In this document: piece after piece, positions 35,756 to 45,423 of the stretch | Numbering within the stretch: position 1 is the stretch's first letter | Layout: every line of letters starts with the position of its first letter | DNA from: JADLGL01 sp963667605 | Lineage (GTDB): Bacteria > Pseudomonadota > Alphaproteobacteria > Rhizobiales > Kaistiaceae | NCBI GenBank assembly: GCA_963667605.2 | Contig: CAXXUZ010000001.1 | Span: 1-64,000, forward strand | DNA length: 64,000 nt | Reading direction: 5' to 3' | Notes under the pieces: generated by a model | Database searches by the model: none | Told to the model about the DNA's origin: nothing | The model's input: the letters and a program-made list of their open reading frames with translations, nothing else | Made by a program: the position numbers and the translations under genes

Positions 35756-36797
35756 TCACGCTTGATGATCGATGGGCCGATCCATGTCCTCGATCAGGAA
35801 GTACATACCGCCCAAGACATAGACCACCAGCGCCACCGAGACGAAGCCAACCAAGCCCGGCATGACGATGATGACGGCAATCGTGTAGGCAATCGTGACG
35901 TAGCGCAGGAAGCGGTCGTATGCGTCTGGAGTCTCCGAGATGGCCCGGTGTAACACGAGGGTCGTGGCCTGCTGCAGGCTCAAGACATAGGGTGCCCGGC
36001 GCATCCCGACGGGCAATCTCGCTGCCGAGCGTTCTTGTCGCCGTCTCGAGTGACGCGGTGCCCTCCCCAGTGGTGAGAACCCGCTCTAGATTCAGTGCCC
36101 ACTCCCTCAGGCCGAGAGCACTTGGCACGCTGTCGCGCAGTGCGTTCAGTGCGCCGACGATATTGCAGACGGCGATCTCAACCTCGTTCATCCGCCGCTG
36201 TGCGGAGGCGAGCTTGGTAGCCAGCAATACGCCGATAGCAAAGCCGACGACTGTCAGCATGGTCTTGAGATCGCCGATCGCCGGCCACCATGCTTCGCGT
36301 TCGAAAGCGAGCGCCACCGCTTTGAAGGCGAGGGCGACGCCAATATATGGCCCGATGCGTGCGAGGACGCCGGACCAGAGGACTCTCGAGCGCACACCCT
36401 GCTCGGCGAGTTTCAGCACGCGGAGGAAACGGAACAGACGTAGCGCACGTAGCCACGAGATATTCCAAAGCGCCGGTACGAACAGGCTGACCGCCGACGG
36501 CAGTAAGGCGAGTACGTCGATGACCCCTTCCTTACTGACGGCGTATCTCCACGGCTTTGGTGTAACGGCAAGGCGGGTGATGTACTCGACACCGAAGACG
36601 ACGAGGATCACGTAGCCGAGCGCAATGAGCAGACCCGCAAATTCTTCCGAGACATTCGGGAGGCGTTCCTCGACCACCAGTGCGAGGATCGCCAGTAGAA
36701 TGACTATAAGGAGCACATAGGAAATCGCTTTTTGCAGGCGCGTCGCCGGGCTCTCAAGAGCCTGATAAATGCCCTGTCGTGAAATTTTCACCGACAT
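35756..36797 (-). pseudogene. Voltage-sensor/ion-channel-like membrane protein, frameshifted
   Basis: From ATG 36797 the frame encodes a voltage-sensor-type module: four N-terminal helices, with S4 carrying spaced arginines (RALRLFRFLRVLK) after KEGVIDVLALLPS. Two further hydrophobic segments and a cytoplasmic helix follow. Near 36010 the reading shifts. The last 80 residues (MRRAPYVLSLQQATTLVLHRAISETP…MYFLIEDMDRP, ending 35756) continue in another frame and contain two more helices like those of bestrophin/DUF4239 proteins. The start codon lies in sequence copied from the IS1380 remnant, so the native 5' end may be lost. Confidence 0.6.
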
Positions 36798-37042
36798 TCC
36801 CCAGATGACATCCAAATTCGCGGAAATCGTACCACGGCCCCATCTCCAAGGGCACTCTGTTCCCATTGCAGCCATCCGATGACATGATTTTGGTAATCGG
36901 CCAGCGCGTGGAAGGCCATTTGGTCGTTTCTCTTGCCATCCAGACACACCTCTCGTGTCGCAATCTCCTTGCCGTCGATTCCCTCGGCCTACGCCGGAGC
37001 GGGTCTTCGTCGTAGATCATCAATCAGGCTCAAGATTTTCTG
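36791..37042 (-). repeat. 252-bp IS1380-type 3' end, also at 18503-18754
   Basis: Holds the last codons of the transposase fragment and its downstream tail. The copy at 18503-18754 is nearly identical and forms the core of the miniature element. Confidence 0.9.
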
Positions 37043-37237
37043 GAACAAGCTTCTTGGGACTGCAACCTCGGCCAATTGAAATGTGACGTACCGGCCATGG
37101 CTGACAACTTTCGCACCGATCTTGACCAGCTTCTCCCTCAGCGTCGTCAGCGACCATTGCTCCACGGTATCGGGCAACGCCAGGGTACGCATGAAGTTGC
37201 CGAGGTTATAGGCGAGTGCCCCTCGACTGCTTCCCAA
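36989..37237 (-). pseudogene. IS1380-family transposase, C-terminal fragment
   Basis: 82 codons that match the end of IS1380 transposases: LAYNLGNFMRTLALP, WSLTTLREKLVKIGAKVV, GRYVTFQLAEVAVPRSLF. The DDE core is missing. Upstream sequence belongs to an unrelated frame, so only the tail survived. Confidence 0.85.
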
Positions 37238-37569
37238 AAACCAGACTCTTGATAAAGGATAGTGTCGAGCGTGGTGTTCGCCAGCGCGATTAACATCGCT
37301 TGTGCGCGGTCACCCAAGAACTCCTGTGTTTGGGTCAGCTTGGCCTTCAGGATGGAACGCAAAATCTCAATGAATACGCTTGTTTCAATGCCGTGAACGG
37401 TTACGCCAGGACCCGCGTTGAGGCGAGATTCGGACCCGGTGTAGAAGTACTTGAAAACTATAGGCTTATCTATTTTTTCGCGTAGATTTTTATCAATTTC
37501 GGACCCTATGTTTTTTCGGGCAAAGCGAATGGCGGAAGCAGCCAGAGTTGCAGCACATTGTTCTTCCAA
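37147..37569 (-). pseudogene. Chimeric reading frame, unknown gene fused to IS1380 tail
   Basis: 140 codons. The first ~110 (KNIGSEIDKNLREKID…LKAKLTQTQEFLGDRAQAMLIALANTTLDTILYQESGF) read like a natural protein fragment of unknown family. The rest is IS1380 sequence read in a wrong frame. Shown because it probably preserves the end of a gene cut by the IS. Confidence 0.35.
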
Positions 37570-37680
37570 CCATCGAAGCGCTTCACCAGCCCTGACGGAG
37601 GGTCGCCCTCGGTATCGGGCCGCAGTTGAACGACAACATCGTCTCCGACACGCGGCGGCCGACCGGGGTGAACTAGTAAT
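37506..37680 (-). pseudogene. S24-like (phage repressor) C-terminal fragment
   Basis: The frame LLVHPGRPPRVGDDVVVQLRP…GDPPSGLVKRF resembles the C-terminal S24 peptidase/dimerisation domain of CI/C2-type repressors (GD-VVV-L…KR). It is cut at 37680 by the duplicated prophage-end segment and decays after KRF. Probably a leftover of another prophage's repressor gene. Confidence 0.45.
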
Positions 37681-37927
37681 CTGAACTATGCCGACACCTG
37701 GGCCAATCTCACCGCGGAATCAGAGCTCGCCGTCACCGGAACGATCGTGCTGCTCTGGCGGTTCCTGATCTGATTTCGCCTCCGGTGTGTCGGGGAGCGC
37801 CCTCACATTTGCCCGGGCGCCAAGCGACCCCAACATCATCAAAATCCACGCGGCCGTCGCCTACTGGCAGAGCGTCAAACGCTCTGCAAGCCACTCATAC
37901 TCTTCAAGTTTCTGAATAGCGTGCAAT
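37679..37927 (+). repeat. Copy of the prophage end (16874-17122)
   Basis: 249 bp that include the last 31 codons of the decoration gene and the 8-bp hairpin. Followed directly by the third copy of the miniature-element end (37930-37976). Confidence 0.9.
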
Positions 37928-37979
37928 ACTGACCTTTGCCTCTCTTTTCAGTTTGGGGATAAGCACGCCTATGATTGCG

Positions 37980-38087
37980 GCCGTCGCGAACAAGCTCGTC
38001 GAACAGCATCACGCCGACGCCGATATATCCTGCCGCGTCAACGCGAGACAGGCCACGGCGAGGTTGGTGGTCGTTAGCTGTGGTCAT
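37980..38087 (-). pseudogene. Excisionase/AlpA-like HTH fragment
   Basis: From ATG 38087: MTTANDHQPRRGLSRVDAAGYIGVGVMLFDELVRDGR, the start of an AlpA/excisionase-type winged helix (LSRVDAAGYIGV…F…V-DGR). It is cut after about 36 codons by the element-end repeat. Typical of integrative elements. Confidence 0.5.
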
Positions 38088-38092
38088 GGCGG

Positions 38093-38761
38093 CTAAGACC
38101 ACCGACAGGCAGACTTAAGGGGAACCAACAATTCGGACAGCCCAGACAGGGTAAAGGTTGCGTATTGTACGGCACCAAGTTCATCTGTTACCCGCACATA
38201 GAAGTCTGTCGCTTCCTCTAGCTGGCGAATTATGTTAATGCTTGGTGCTCCGCCAGGCGCGAAAACGGTCTGGTAATCCGCGCTGATTGTCCAAGCCCGT
38301 GTATCAACTGGAGCGTTGTCGCCTATACGATATTGTATTCTCGGATTCTCACTAACGTTGATAATCATGCTGGGGAAAAGTATAAAAACGTTTGTTCTGC
38401 TCTCATAACACCGCAGACCAAGCCCCGCGATTTCGCAGTCAAACTGGCCGCAATTTGCTTCATCATTCACGCGTGACAAAAGCACGCGCGTCGATCGATC
38501 GAGGGGTGAAACATCGATTAATGAGGTCCACACACGAAGCTCTGCCATAGGGTCGGCTTCATTTGGGGCCGGATCAACAATCAATGCTAATTGGTCGAAG
38601 CAGACTAGCCGCTCTGTATCGTCAGCAATTGCCGCACACCCGACAATCGCGTCTATCGCGGCCCCTTCCTGAGCGACGGTAGGTTGGGCGATTAGCGACA
38701 GCCCAGCTAACAAGATTGAACCTCGGAGTATGTTAGCGACCGGGGTCGTGATTTGAGACAT
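38093..38761 (-). CDS. TagO/VasI-like secreted protein
   Basis: 222 codons from ATG 38761 (RBS GGGAGGGAG, slightly far). Signal peptide to about residue 31 (…SLIAQPTVAQ). The family pattern is seen in VGCAAIADDTERLVCFDQLA, LRCYESRTNVFI, WTISADYQTVFAPGGAP and FTLSGLSELLVPLKSACRW. These are marks of TagO/VasI periplasmic proteins linked to type VI secretion. Four or more Cys suggest disulfides. No other T6SS gene is in the window, so it may be an orphan or have another role. Confidence 0.65.
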   Translation of the reverse strand: MSQITTPVANILRGSILLAGLSLIAQPTVAQEGAAIDAIVGCAAIADDTERLVCFDQLALIVDPAPNEADPMAELRVWTSLIDVSPLDRSTRVLLSRVNDEANCGQFDCEIAGLGLRCYESRTNVFILFPSMIINVSENPRIQYRIGDNAPVDTRAWTISADYQTVFAPGGAPSINIIRQLEEATDFYVRVTDELGAVQYATFTLSGLSELLVPLKSACRWS

Positions 38762-38778
38762 TTGACTAGACTCCCTCC

Positions 38779-39930
38779 CTAGTGGATAAAATTTGACGTT
38801 TGAATCCCGCGAGGGATTCTCGCCGGGCACGTCGTGTGCGAGTCTGGCGCATGCGGCCAGGAATCATCGTCGATGTGAGTACCGCCGACCGTGCTCGTCT
38901 CGAAGCGGTCGTTGCGGACCGGAACAGCCGGCAGAAACACGTGTGGCGGGCACGGATCGTCCTTCTGAGCGGGGATGGTCTCGGCACGGTCGAGATCATG
39001 CGCCGCACCGGCAAGAGCAAGACAGCGGTTTGGCGTTGGCAGGAGCGCTTCATGCACGAGGGTGTCGAGGGGTTGCTGCGGGACAAGACGCGACCCTCGC
39101 GCGTTCCGCCGCTCGGCCGGGAAATCGCTGACCGCGTCGTCGCGCTGACGCTGAGTGCGCCGCGCCACGAGGCGACACATTGGACGGCGCCGGCGATGGC
39201 CAAGACGGTCGGCATCAGCGTCAGCGCGGTACAGCGCATCTGGCGGGCGCACGGGCTTCAGCCCCACCGGGTCCGGCAGTTCAAGCTGTCGCGTGACCCG
39301 GAGTTCATTCCCAAGCTGCGGGACATCGTCGGCCTTTATGTCGATCCGCCGGCGCACGCCGTTGTCCTGTCGGTTGACGAGAAGAGCCAGATCCAGGCGC
39401 TCGACCGCACCCAACCCGGGCTGCCGATGAAGACGGGACGCGCGGGCACGATGACGCATGACTACAAGCGGCACGGCACGACCACGCTGTTCGCCGCGCT
39501 GAACGTGCTCGAAGGGCGTGTCATCGGCCAGTGCATGCAGCGCCATCGACACCAAGAGTTCATTCGCTTCCTCAACGCCATCGAGGCCGACGTGCCCGCG
39601 GGAAAGCTGGTCCATGTGATCCTCGACAACTACGCCGCCCACAAGCATCCCAAGGTCCGCGGGTGGCTTACGCGCCATCCGCGGACCTTCTTCCACTTCA
39701 CCCCAACATCCTGCTCCTGGCTCAACGCCGTCGAAGGTTTCTTCGCAAAGCTCGCAAAGCAACGTCTCAAGCGCGGCGTCTTCCACTCGATCGTCGATCT
39801 CCAGGCCACCATCAACCGCTTCCTCGAACACACCAACAACGATCCGCAGCCCTTCATCTTGACAAAGGATCCCGACAAAATCATCGCCGCTGTCAGACGC
39901 GGGCATCAAGCGTTAGATTCCATTCACTAG
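38779..39930 (+). mobile_element. IS630-family insertion sequence, copy 1
   Basis: About 1.15 kb with imperfect terminal inverted repeats (CTAGTGGATAAAATTTGACG at left; complement CTAGTGAATGGAATCTAACG at right). TA at both outer ends agrees with IS630 target choice. It lies between the TagO-like gene and the end of the cyclase-ATPase gene. Inverted copy at 44293-45444. Confidence 0.88.
38800..39930 (+). CDS. IS630-family transposase
   Basis: 376 codons from TTG; ATG 38851 is also possible. N-terminal HTH (GLGTVEIMRRTGKSKTAVWRWQERF), a winged helix and a DDE_3 core with VLSVDEKSQIQ, HVILDNYAAHKHPKV and the final Glu in SCSWLNAVEGFFAKL. Intact. Confidence 0.92.
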   Translation: MNPARDSRRARRVRVWRMRPGIIVDVSTADRARLEAVVADRNSRQKHVWRARIVLLSGDGLGTVEIMRRTGKSKTAVWRWQERFMHEGVEGLLRDKTRPSRVPPLGREIADRVVALTLSAPRHEATHWTAPAMAKTVGISVSAVQRIWRAHGLQPHRVRQFKLSRDPEFIPKLRDIVGLYVDPPAHAVVLSVDEKSQIQALDRTQPGLPMKTGRAGTMTHDYKRHGTTTLFAALNVLEGRVIGQCMQRHRHQEFIRFLNAIEADVPAGKLVHVILDNYAAHKHPKVRGWLTRHPRTFFHFTPTSCSWLNAVEGFFAKLAKQRLKRGVFHSIVDLQATINRFLEHTNNDPQPFILTKDPDKIIAAVRRGHQALDSIH

Positions 39931-40003
39931 TTACCCAACGAGCTTCCTCCGAATGCGATGGGAGTCGCCGAGCGCTGCGTCGGAAATTATCTTTCGGTCT
40001 TCA

Positions 40004-41344
40004 TCACCGGCTAGGCAAGCGACGATTGCAGGCCCGAGCCTTTCCCTCAAGGAGCGCGGATCGTTTGGCGGCAATACGGGCGACGACATCCTGTGGCACA
40101 TCGGCCTCCCGCGCCGCCTCAAGTGCGTGATCGAAATGGGCTACGCCTTCGTCACCGGCGTGAATTCCAGCGGCGACTTCACCAGCCATCTCGTAATATT
40201 TCAGCGCTCTTGCCTTGTCGCCGCCAAGAGCGAAATGTTTCGCCAGTCGATGCGCGTGCTCCTCGAGATTATCAGCGAACAAAGTCTCAATCGCCTCGCC
40301 AACACGCAGATGAAATGCCCGCCTCCTCTTACTGAGGATGGTGGCATAAGCGGCGTCACGCGCCAGCTCATGCTTGAATACATATTCGAGTTCTGGCATC
40401 CGCCCGGCTTCCTTGAGCAGCTCGACTCGCTCTAAGGAACTCAGATGCCTATCCACCGCCATTGCTGAATCCGAGATCGCCTGGAGGACGCGGTAATAGA
40501 ACGAGCGACCAATAACGGAAGCCAGTTGCAGGGTCGATTTGGCCTCCTGGTCGAGTCGGTCGATTCGCGACATCAATAGAGCCTGGAGGCTGTCGGGAAT
40601 GGCTATTTCCTGCAATTCCGTTCCCGCTGTCCAATGCAGTTTGTCCTCGGCTTCATAGACTGCGCCCTGCTCGATAAGGCTGCGGACGATTTCCTCAATG
40701 AAATAGGGGTTGCCGTCAGTCTTGCGCAGAATCTTCTGGCGCAATTCGGGTGGCAAGTCGGCGATCCGCAGCAGCGCTGAAACCATGGCGTTGGTGTCAT
40801 CCGCGCCGAGCGGACTCAACAATATCTCGGTGTAGCGGTGCGGAAAGTCGGTCTCGGCCTTGAGCTTGATCTGCCAAGCCGGCGATTGCCGTTCGGGACG
40901 GAAGGCGCAAAGGATAAGAACCGGTACCTCGTCAACGAGCTTCAGGGGATGGAGAAGCAGATCGACCGAGGCCGGGTCGGCCCAATGCATGTCGTCGATC
41001 ACTAATACGGTGGGATTCGACGAGCACGTGACCTGCAGCCCGGGATACATCTGATCATAGATGTCCTGCTTGAGCGCTTCGGCCGGAAATTGCTCCTTCG
41101 CTTCGTGAAGCTGCTTGGCAGCGATGACCCGCTCGAAAGCAGCACTGCAAAGTGCGACCGCATCCTCATTTCCACCGTTGGCCCGAATAGATTGGACCAC
41201 CTTGTCGTGAATCACCTCGGCAGGATCATCTAGTTCGATACCAAACATGCCTCGCGCGTAATTCTGAAAGAGCCCGAAGGGTGGCGAGGAGTCATACGGA
41301 ACGCCGTACATGACTTGCCATTGCCTCGCGGCGGCGGCCTCCAT
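40004..41344 (-). pseudogene. AAA-ATPase/TPR part of adenylate cyclase-type regulator (after in-frame TAG)
   Basis: 446 codons that continue, in the same frame, the cyclase gene at 41369-42172 after one TAG codon and eight codons. It contains the STAND/AAA16 ATPase module: Walker B-like VLVIDDMHWADPASVDLL, then DGNPYFIEEIVRSL and SLQALLMSRIDRL, followed by helical TPR-like repeats (HRLAKHFALGGDKARALKYYEMAG). The C-terminus is shorter than in the family and ends near the IS630 copy at 39930, so it is probably truncated. Would be translated only by readthrough or internal start. Confidence 0.7.
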
Positions 41345-41368
41345 CCAATAGTGGTTGAGTTCGGCGAG

Positions 41369-42172
41369 CTATCGACTCTTGCCGAGGCCAGCCTCGCCGA
41401 TGAGACACACGATTTGCCCTCGGCCTTCGCGCAAGCGGTCGACAGCTGCTTTCAATGCCGCGATTTCCCGGTCGCGGCCGATCAGGGGAGCGCTGAGGCC
41501 AGCTATTCCGCGCGAACTCCCGGGCTCGGACTTGACACCGATAACTTGATAGGCTGGCACTGGCTCCGCCTTGCCCTTGAGATCGATCGCGCCGAGCGCC
41601 TCAACATCAAAAAGGGGTGCGACGAGTCGGTAGGTGTCGCCGGACATCTGCACGGTGCCTGCCGCAGCGGTCTGTTCCATCCGCGCCGCGACATTGACCG
41701 CGTCACCCATGGCGGTCTGCTCCATCGCCTCCGATGACCCGACATCAGCGACCACCACCGGACCGGTGTTGATCCCGACCCTCACCCCAAATTCAAACCC
41801 GTGATCCCGCTTAACCTGCTCGGCGAATGTCCTCACGGCATCGATAATGTCGAGCCCGGCGAGCACCGCGCGCTGCGGATCGTCTTCGTGGGCGGTGGGC
41901 ATGCCGAAGAAGGCGAGAAGCCCGTCGCCCATCAATTTAGCCACCGTTCCTTCGTATCGATGGATCGGCGCGGTGAGATGGGGAAAGGCCTCGTTCATCA
42001 GGTCGGTCCAGTCCTCCGGATCGAGCTGCTCGGCCATGCCGGTGGAATTGACAACGTCACAAAAAAGGACCGTGAGAACCCGCCGTTCGCCCTTGCCGAG
42101 GCTTCCCCTTTCGGCGGGTTTCCGCGCCAGCGCGGTTCGTTGTTTTTCAGATGTGATGTCTTGACTGTTCAT
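41369..42172 (-). CDS. Class III adenylate/guanylate cyclase domain plus P-loop (ends at TAG)
   Basis: 267 codons from ATG 42172 (an ATG at 42229 is also in frame). CHD-type cyclase: VLTVLFCDVVNSTGM and LMGDGLLAFFGMP carry the two metal-binding Asp, then GINTGPVV and AMGDAVNVAARME. At residues 240-266 the ATPase begins with Walker A (GEAGLGKSR), followed at once by TAG, where relatives have Leu or Val (GKSRL). The same frame goes on to 40004. Would make cAMP or cGMP; the family acts as a soluble signal sensor. Either a nonsense mutation or suppressed stop. Confidence 0.75.
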   Translation of the reverse strand: MNSQDITSEKQRTALARKPAERGSLGKGERRVLTVLFCDVVNSTGMAEQLDPEDWTDLMNEAFPHLTAPIHRYEGTVAKLMGDGLLAFFGMPTAHEDDPQRAVLAGLDIIDAVRTFAEQVKRDHGFEFGVRVGINTGPVVVADVGSSEAMEQTAMGDAVNVAARMEQTAAAGTVQMSGDTYRLVAPLFDVEALGAIDLKGKAEPVPAYQVIGVKSEPGSSRGIAGLSAPLIGRDREIAALKAAVDRLREGRGQIVCLIGEAGLGKSR

Positions 42173-42388
42173 CGATTTATGTGGCCCTCGGCGCCTCCCA
42201 TCCTTGGCGAATCCCCCATCTAACACCAAGCCCAGCGTCCCTTATAGCACAACCACCGGGCTCCGCCTCAACTCGGGAAGACCGACCAAAGCCAGCCGGC
42301 TCCCTGCCTATTTTTCCTTGGCAATCGCTCGACCGAGCTATGTCGTGCCGACCCCGAGTGAGAATCATTTGGCAGCTATCACACGATA

Positions 42389-42415
42389 AAGGCCGGCGCT
42401 GAACGCGCCGGCCTT
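42389..42415 (-). terminator. Terminator-like hairpin after ricin-repeat gene
   Basis: Perfect 11-bp stem AAGGCCGGCGC/GCGCCGGCCTT with a 5-base loop. On the minus strand TTTATC follows. Lies 41 bases after the ricin-repeat gene and before the cyclase gene. Confidence 0.7.
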
Positions 42416-42455
42416 GCCCTCGTCGAAGCGGGTCGATCAACCCGCACAACCGGTC

Positions 42456-43082
42456 TTAGTTCCAGGTAGTGTAGCCGATCGACATGATCCTAAGAATGAG
42501 ACCGATATTGTTGATGCGGAACTCGCTGATGCGTCCTTCATTCGTCCGCACGCAGACATAGTCCCCGATCGACAGCAAGAGTGCCGACACCGGTGCGAGC
42601 GAATACGCAGCGGCGGAGCAACCCGCGAAACCACGCTGAGCACCGCCGGCATACGAGATCTGAGCACCGTTCAGAGGAGCCATCTGCAGGTCGATCAGAT
42701 TGAGGGCTTGATAAGCAATGTCAGCACCGAACAGGCCGAGCGCACCGTTGTCGAGATTGACCGTGAATGACGGAGCAAGCTCGAATGCACCGGTGGAGAA
42801 GGTGACCGGAGTTGGCGGGGGCGGGGGCGGCGGAGCCGGCTCCTCGACCAGAATGGTCGTGATCCGCCATTGCTGGGTGGCGTTGTTTTGGGCTGTGCGG
42901 GTCACGAGCCGATAGTCCTCGCCGGCATTCTCATGAGCGTCGACATAGCGGCCATTGCTGACCTGCTGGATGGTGTAGATGCCACCGCCGAGAGCAATCA
43001 CCAACCAGCGCTGGGTGTCGTTGTTCTGAGCGGTTCGAGTGACCAGGCGATAATCCTCGCCGGCAAACTCGTACGCGTCCAT
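42456..43082 (-). CDS. Ricin-type repeat (RICIN) domain protein
   Basis: 208 codons. Residues 1-75 are two near-identical 43-residue repeats (DAYEFAGEDYRLVTRTAQNN and DAHENAGEDYRLVTRTAQNN) with the Q-x-W end of beta-trefoil lectins (TQRWLV, TQQWRI). A Pro run (PAPPPPPPPTP) joins this to a ~115-residue C-terminal domain of unknown fold with strands TVNLDNGALGLFG and IGDYVCVRTNEGRISEF. No signal peptide. Such lectin repeats occur in glycan-binding toxins and enzymes. The C-terminal domain may be the effector. The start ATG has a weak RBS (AAGGAGT) close by. Confidence 0.65.
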   Translation of the reverse strand: MDAYEFAGEDYRLVTRTAQNNDTQRWLVIALGGGIYTIQQVSNGRYVDAHENAGEDYRLVTRTAQNNATQQWRITTILVEEPAPPPPPPPTPVTFSTGAFELAPSFTVNLDNGALGLFGADIAYQALNLIDLQMAPLNGAQISYAGGAQRGFAGCSAAAYSLAPVSALLLSIGDYVCVRTNEGRISEFRINNIGLILRIMSIGYTTWN

Positions 43083-43387
43083 TGCATCAGACTCCTTGGT
43101 TGGTCGTTCGGATTTTCTCCCAACACAATCGCGTTCGTTGTTGTCGACGGTTCATCAACGCTGCGCCGTTCCTGCTCCTATTGCTCTGAACCTCACATGA
43201 ACATATCAGGTAAATGGCAATTGATCCTTGTCTCGGGCCGCCGGCCGGCGAGGCGAATCTGATCGGACAGACAGAATCCCACAACAATGTTCGATGCCGC
43301 CATCACCGCAGCCTGCGCACCAACAGGGTCAGGCCATCGCCAACCGGCGACATAGTTTCGCACACTGGAAAAAAACGGCGACTCTTT

Positions 43388-44284
43388 TCAACTGTCGCGC
43401 TGAATGAGGAACTGGCCGACATCGGTCGTCTCGGCACGAAAGCTCGCTTCACTGCCGCAAAGATAATAGCTCCACATACGGAAGAAGCGTTCGTCCAATC
43501 CGAGCGGTACGATCTGCGCCCAGCGCTGTTGGAAGCGCTCACGCCATCGGTTTAGCGTTTCGGCGTAGGAAAGGCCAAAGAAGAACGACTCCTTCAGCCT
43601 CATCCCTGCGGCCTTGATCTCATCGGCGAGAATCGACTTCGTCGGCAACATCCCGCCGGGAAAAATGTAGCGGCGGATAAAATCGATATTGGCCCGGTAG
43701 GCTTCGAACCTGTCGTCGGCGACCGTTATGATCTGCAGGTTGGCGCGACCGCTCGGCCGCAGCCGATCGCGAACCGCACGAAAATAGACCGGCCAGTTCT
43801 CCTCGCCGACGGCCTCGAACACCTCGATCGAGACGACCTTGTCGAATCGTTCCGGGACATCGCGATAGTCCTGGATGCGGATCTCGACCCGATCGTCGAG
43901 GCCGTTGGCCTTCATCCGTTGACTGGAGAAGGCAGCTTGCTCTTTCGATAAGGTGATGCCTGTTACGCGGCAGCCAGTTTCGCTCGCGGCGAGTTCGGCG
44001 AATCCGCCCCAACCACAGCCGATCTCAAGGACATGATCGGCGGGCTGAAGCTCGAGGGAGTGGATAATCCGCCGATATTTTCTAATCTGTGCGTCGGTTA
44101 GACTCGCCGTCTCGTGCCCGAACAGGCCGGAGGAGTAGGTCATCGTCTCGTCGAGCCAATGCCCGTAGAACTCATTGCCGAGGTCGTAATGATAGGCGAT
44201 GTTGCGCTTGGCGCCGGAACGGATATTGGCACGCAGCCGATGTTGGAAACGCAATAGGCGGGAGAACAACGCCGATGCCTTCAT
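43388..44284 (-). pseudogene. cfa: Cyclopropane-fatty-acyl-phospholipid synthase, N-terminus lost to IS630
   Basis: 298 codons from ATG 44284. SAM-dependent CFA synthase core: RNIAYHYDLGNEFYGHWLDETMTYSSGLF, the SAM loop VLEIGCGWGGFAE, VSIEVFEAVGEENW, IFPGGMLP and ERFFRMWSYYLCGSEASFR. It adds a methylene bridge to unsaturated phospholipid acyl chains. The usual N-terminal lipid-binding part (~60-90 residues) is missing because IS630 copy 2 begins nine bases upstream. A 434-codon frame running into the IS is an artefact. Catalytic core is intact, activity uncertain. Confidence 0.8.
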
Positions 44285-44292
44285 CGGTCCAG

Positions 44293-45423
44293 CTAGTGGA
44301 TGGAATCTAACGCTTGATGCCCGCGTCTGACAGCGGCGATGATTTTGTCGGGATCCTTTGTCCAGATGAAGGGCTGCGGATCGTTGTTGGTGTGTTCGAG
44401 GAAGCGGTTGATGGTGGCCTGGAGATCGACGATCGAGTGGAAGACGCCGCGCTTGAGACGTTGCTTTGCGAGCTTTGCGAAGAAACCTTCGACGGCGTTG
44501 AGCCAGGAGCAGGATGTTGGGGTGAAGTGGAAGAAGGTCCGCGGATGGCACGTAAGCCACCCGCGGACCTTGGGATGCTTGTGGGCGGCGTAGTTGTCGA
44601 GGATCACATGGACCAGCTTTCCCGCGGGCACGTCGGCCTCGATGGCGTTGAGGAAGCGAATGAACTCTTGGTGTCGATGGCGCTGCATGCACCGGCCGAT
44701 GACACGCCCTTCGAGCACGTTCAGCGCGGCGAACAGCGTGGTCGTGCCGTGCCGCTTGTAGTCATGCGTCATCGTGCCCGCGCATCCCGTCTTCATCGGC
44801 AGCCCGGGTTGGGTGCGGTCGAGCGCCTGGATCTGGCTCTTCTCGTCAACCGACAGGACAACGGCGTGCGCCGGCGGATCGACATAAAGGCCGACGATGT
44901 CCCGCAGCTTGGGAATGAACTCCGGGTCACGCGACAGCTTGAACTGCCGGACCCGGTGGGGCTGAAGCCCGTGCGCCCGCCAGATGCGCTGTACCGCGCT
45001 GACGCTGATGCCGACCGTCTTGGCCATCGCCGGCGCCGTCCAATGTGTCGCCTCGTGGCGCGGCGCACTCAGCGTCAGCGCGACGACGCGGTCAGCGATT
45101 TCCCGGCCGAGCGGCGGAACGCGCGAGGGTCGCGTCTTGTCCCGCAGCAACCCCTCGACACCCTCGTGCATGAAGCGCTCCTGCCAACGCCAAACCGCTG
45201 TCTTGCTCTTGCCGGTGCGGCGCATGATCTCGACCGTGCCGAGACCATCCCCGCTCAGAAGGACGATCCGTGCCCGCCACACGTGTTTCTGCCGGCTGTT
45301 CCGGTCCGCAACGACCGCTTCGAGACGAGCACGGTCGGCGGTACTCACATCGACGATGATTCCTGGCCGCATGCGCCAGACTCGCACACAACGTGCCCGG
45401 CGAGAATCCCTCGCGGGATTCAA
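44293..45423 (-). CDS. IS630-family transposase
   Basis: 376 codons, the same protein as 38800-39930 apart from a few substitutions (for example Cys for Arg near residue 12). DDE residues in VLSVDEKSQIQ, HVILDNYAAHKHPKV and LNAVEGFFAKL are present, so it is probably active. Confidence 0.92.
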   Translation of the reverse strand: MNPARDSRRARCVRVWRMRPGIIVDVSTADRARLEAVVADRNSRQKHVWRARIVLLSGDGLGTVEIMRRTGKSKTAVWRWQERFMHEGVEGLLRDKTRPSRVPPLGREIADRVVALTLSAPRHEATHWTAPAMAKTVGISVSAVQRIWRAHGLQPHRVRQFKLSRDPEFIPKLRDIVGLYVDPPAHAVVLSVDEKSQIQALDRTQPGLPMKTGCAGTMTHDYKRHGTTTLFAALNVLEGRVIGRCMQRHRHQEFIRFLNAIEADVPAGKLVHVILDNYAAHKHPKVRGWLTCHPRTFFHFTPTSCSWLNAVEGFFAKLAKQRLKRGVFHSIVDLQATINRFLEHTNNDPQPFIWTKDPDKIIAAVRRGHQALDSIH

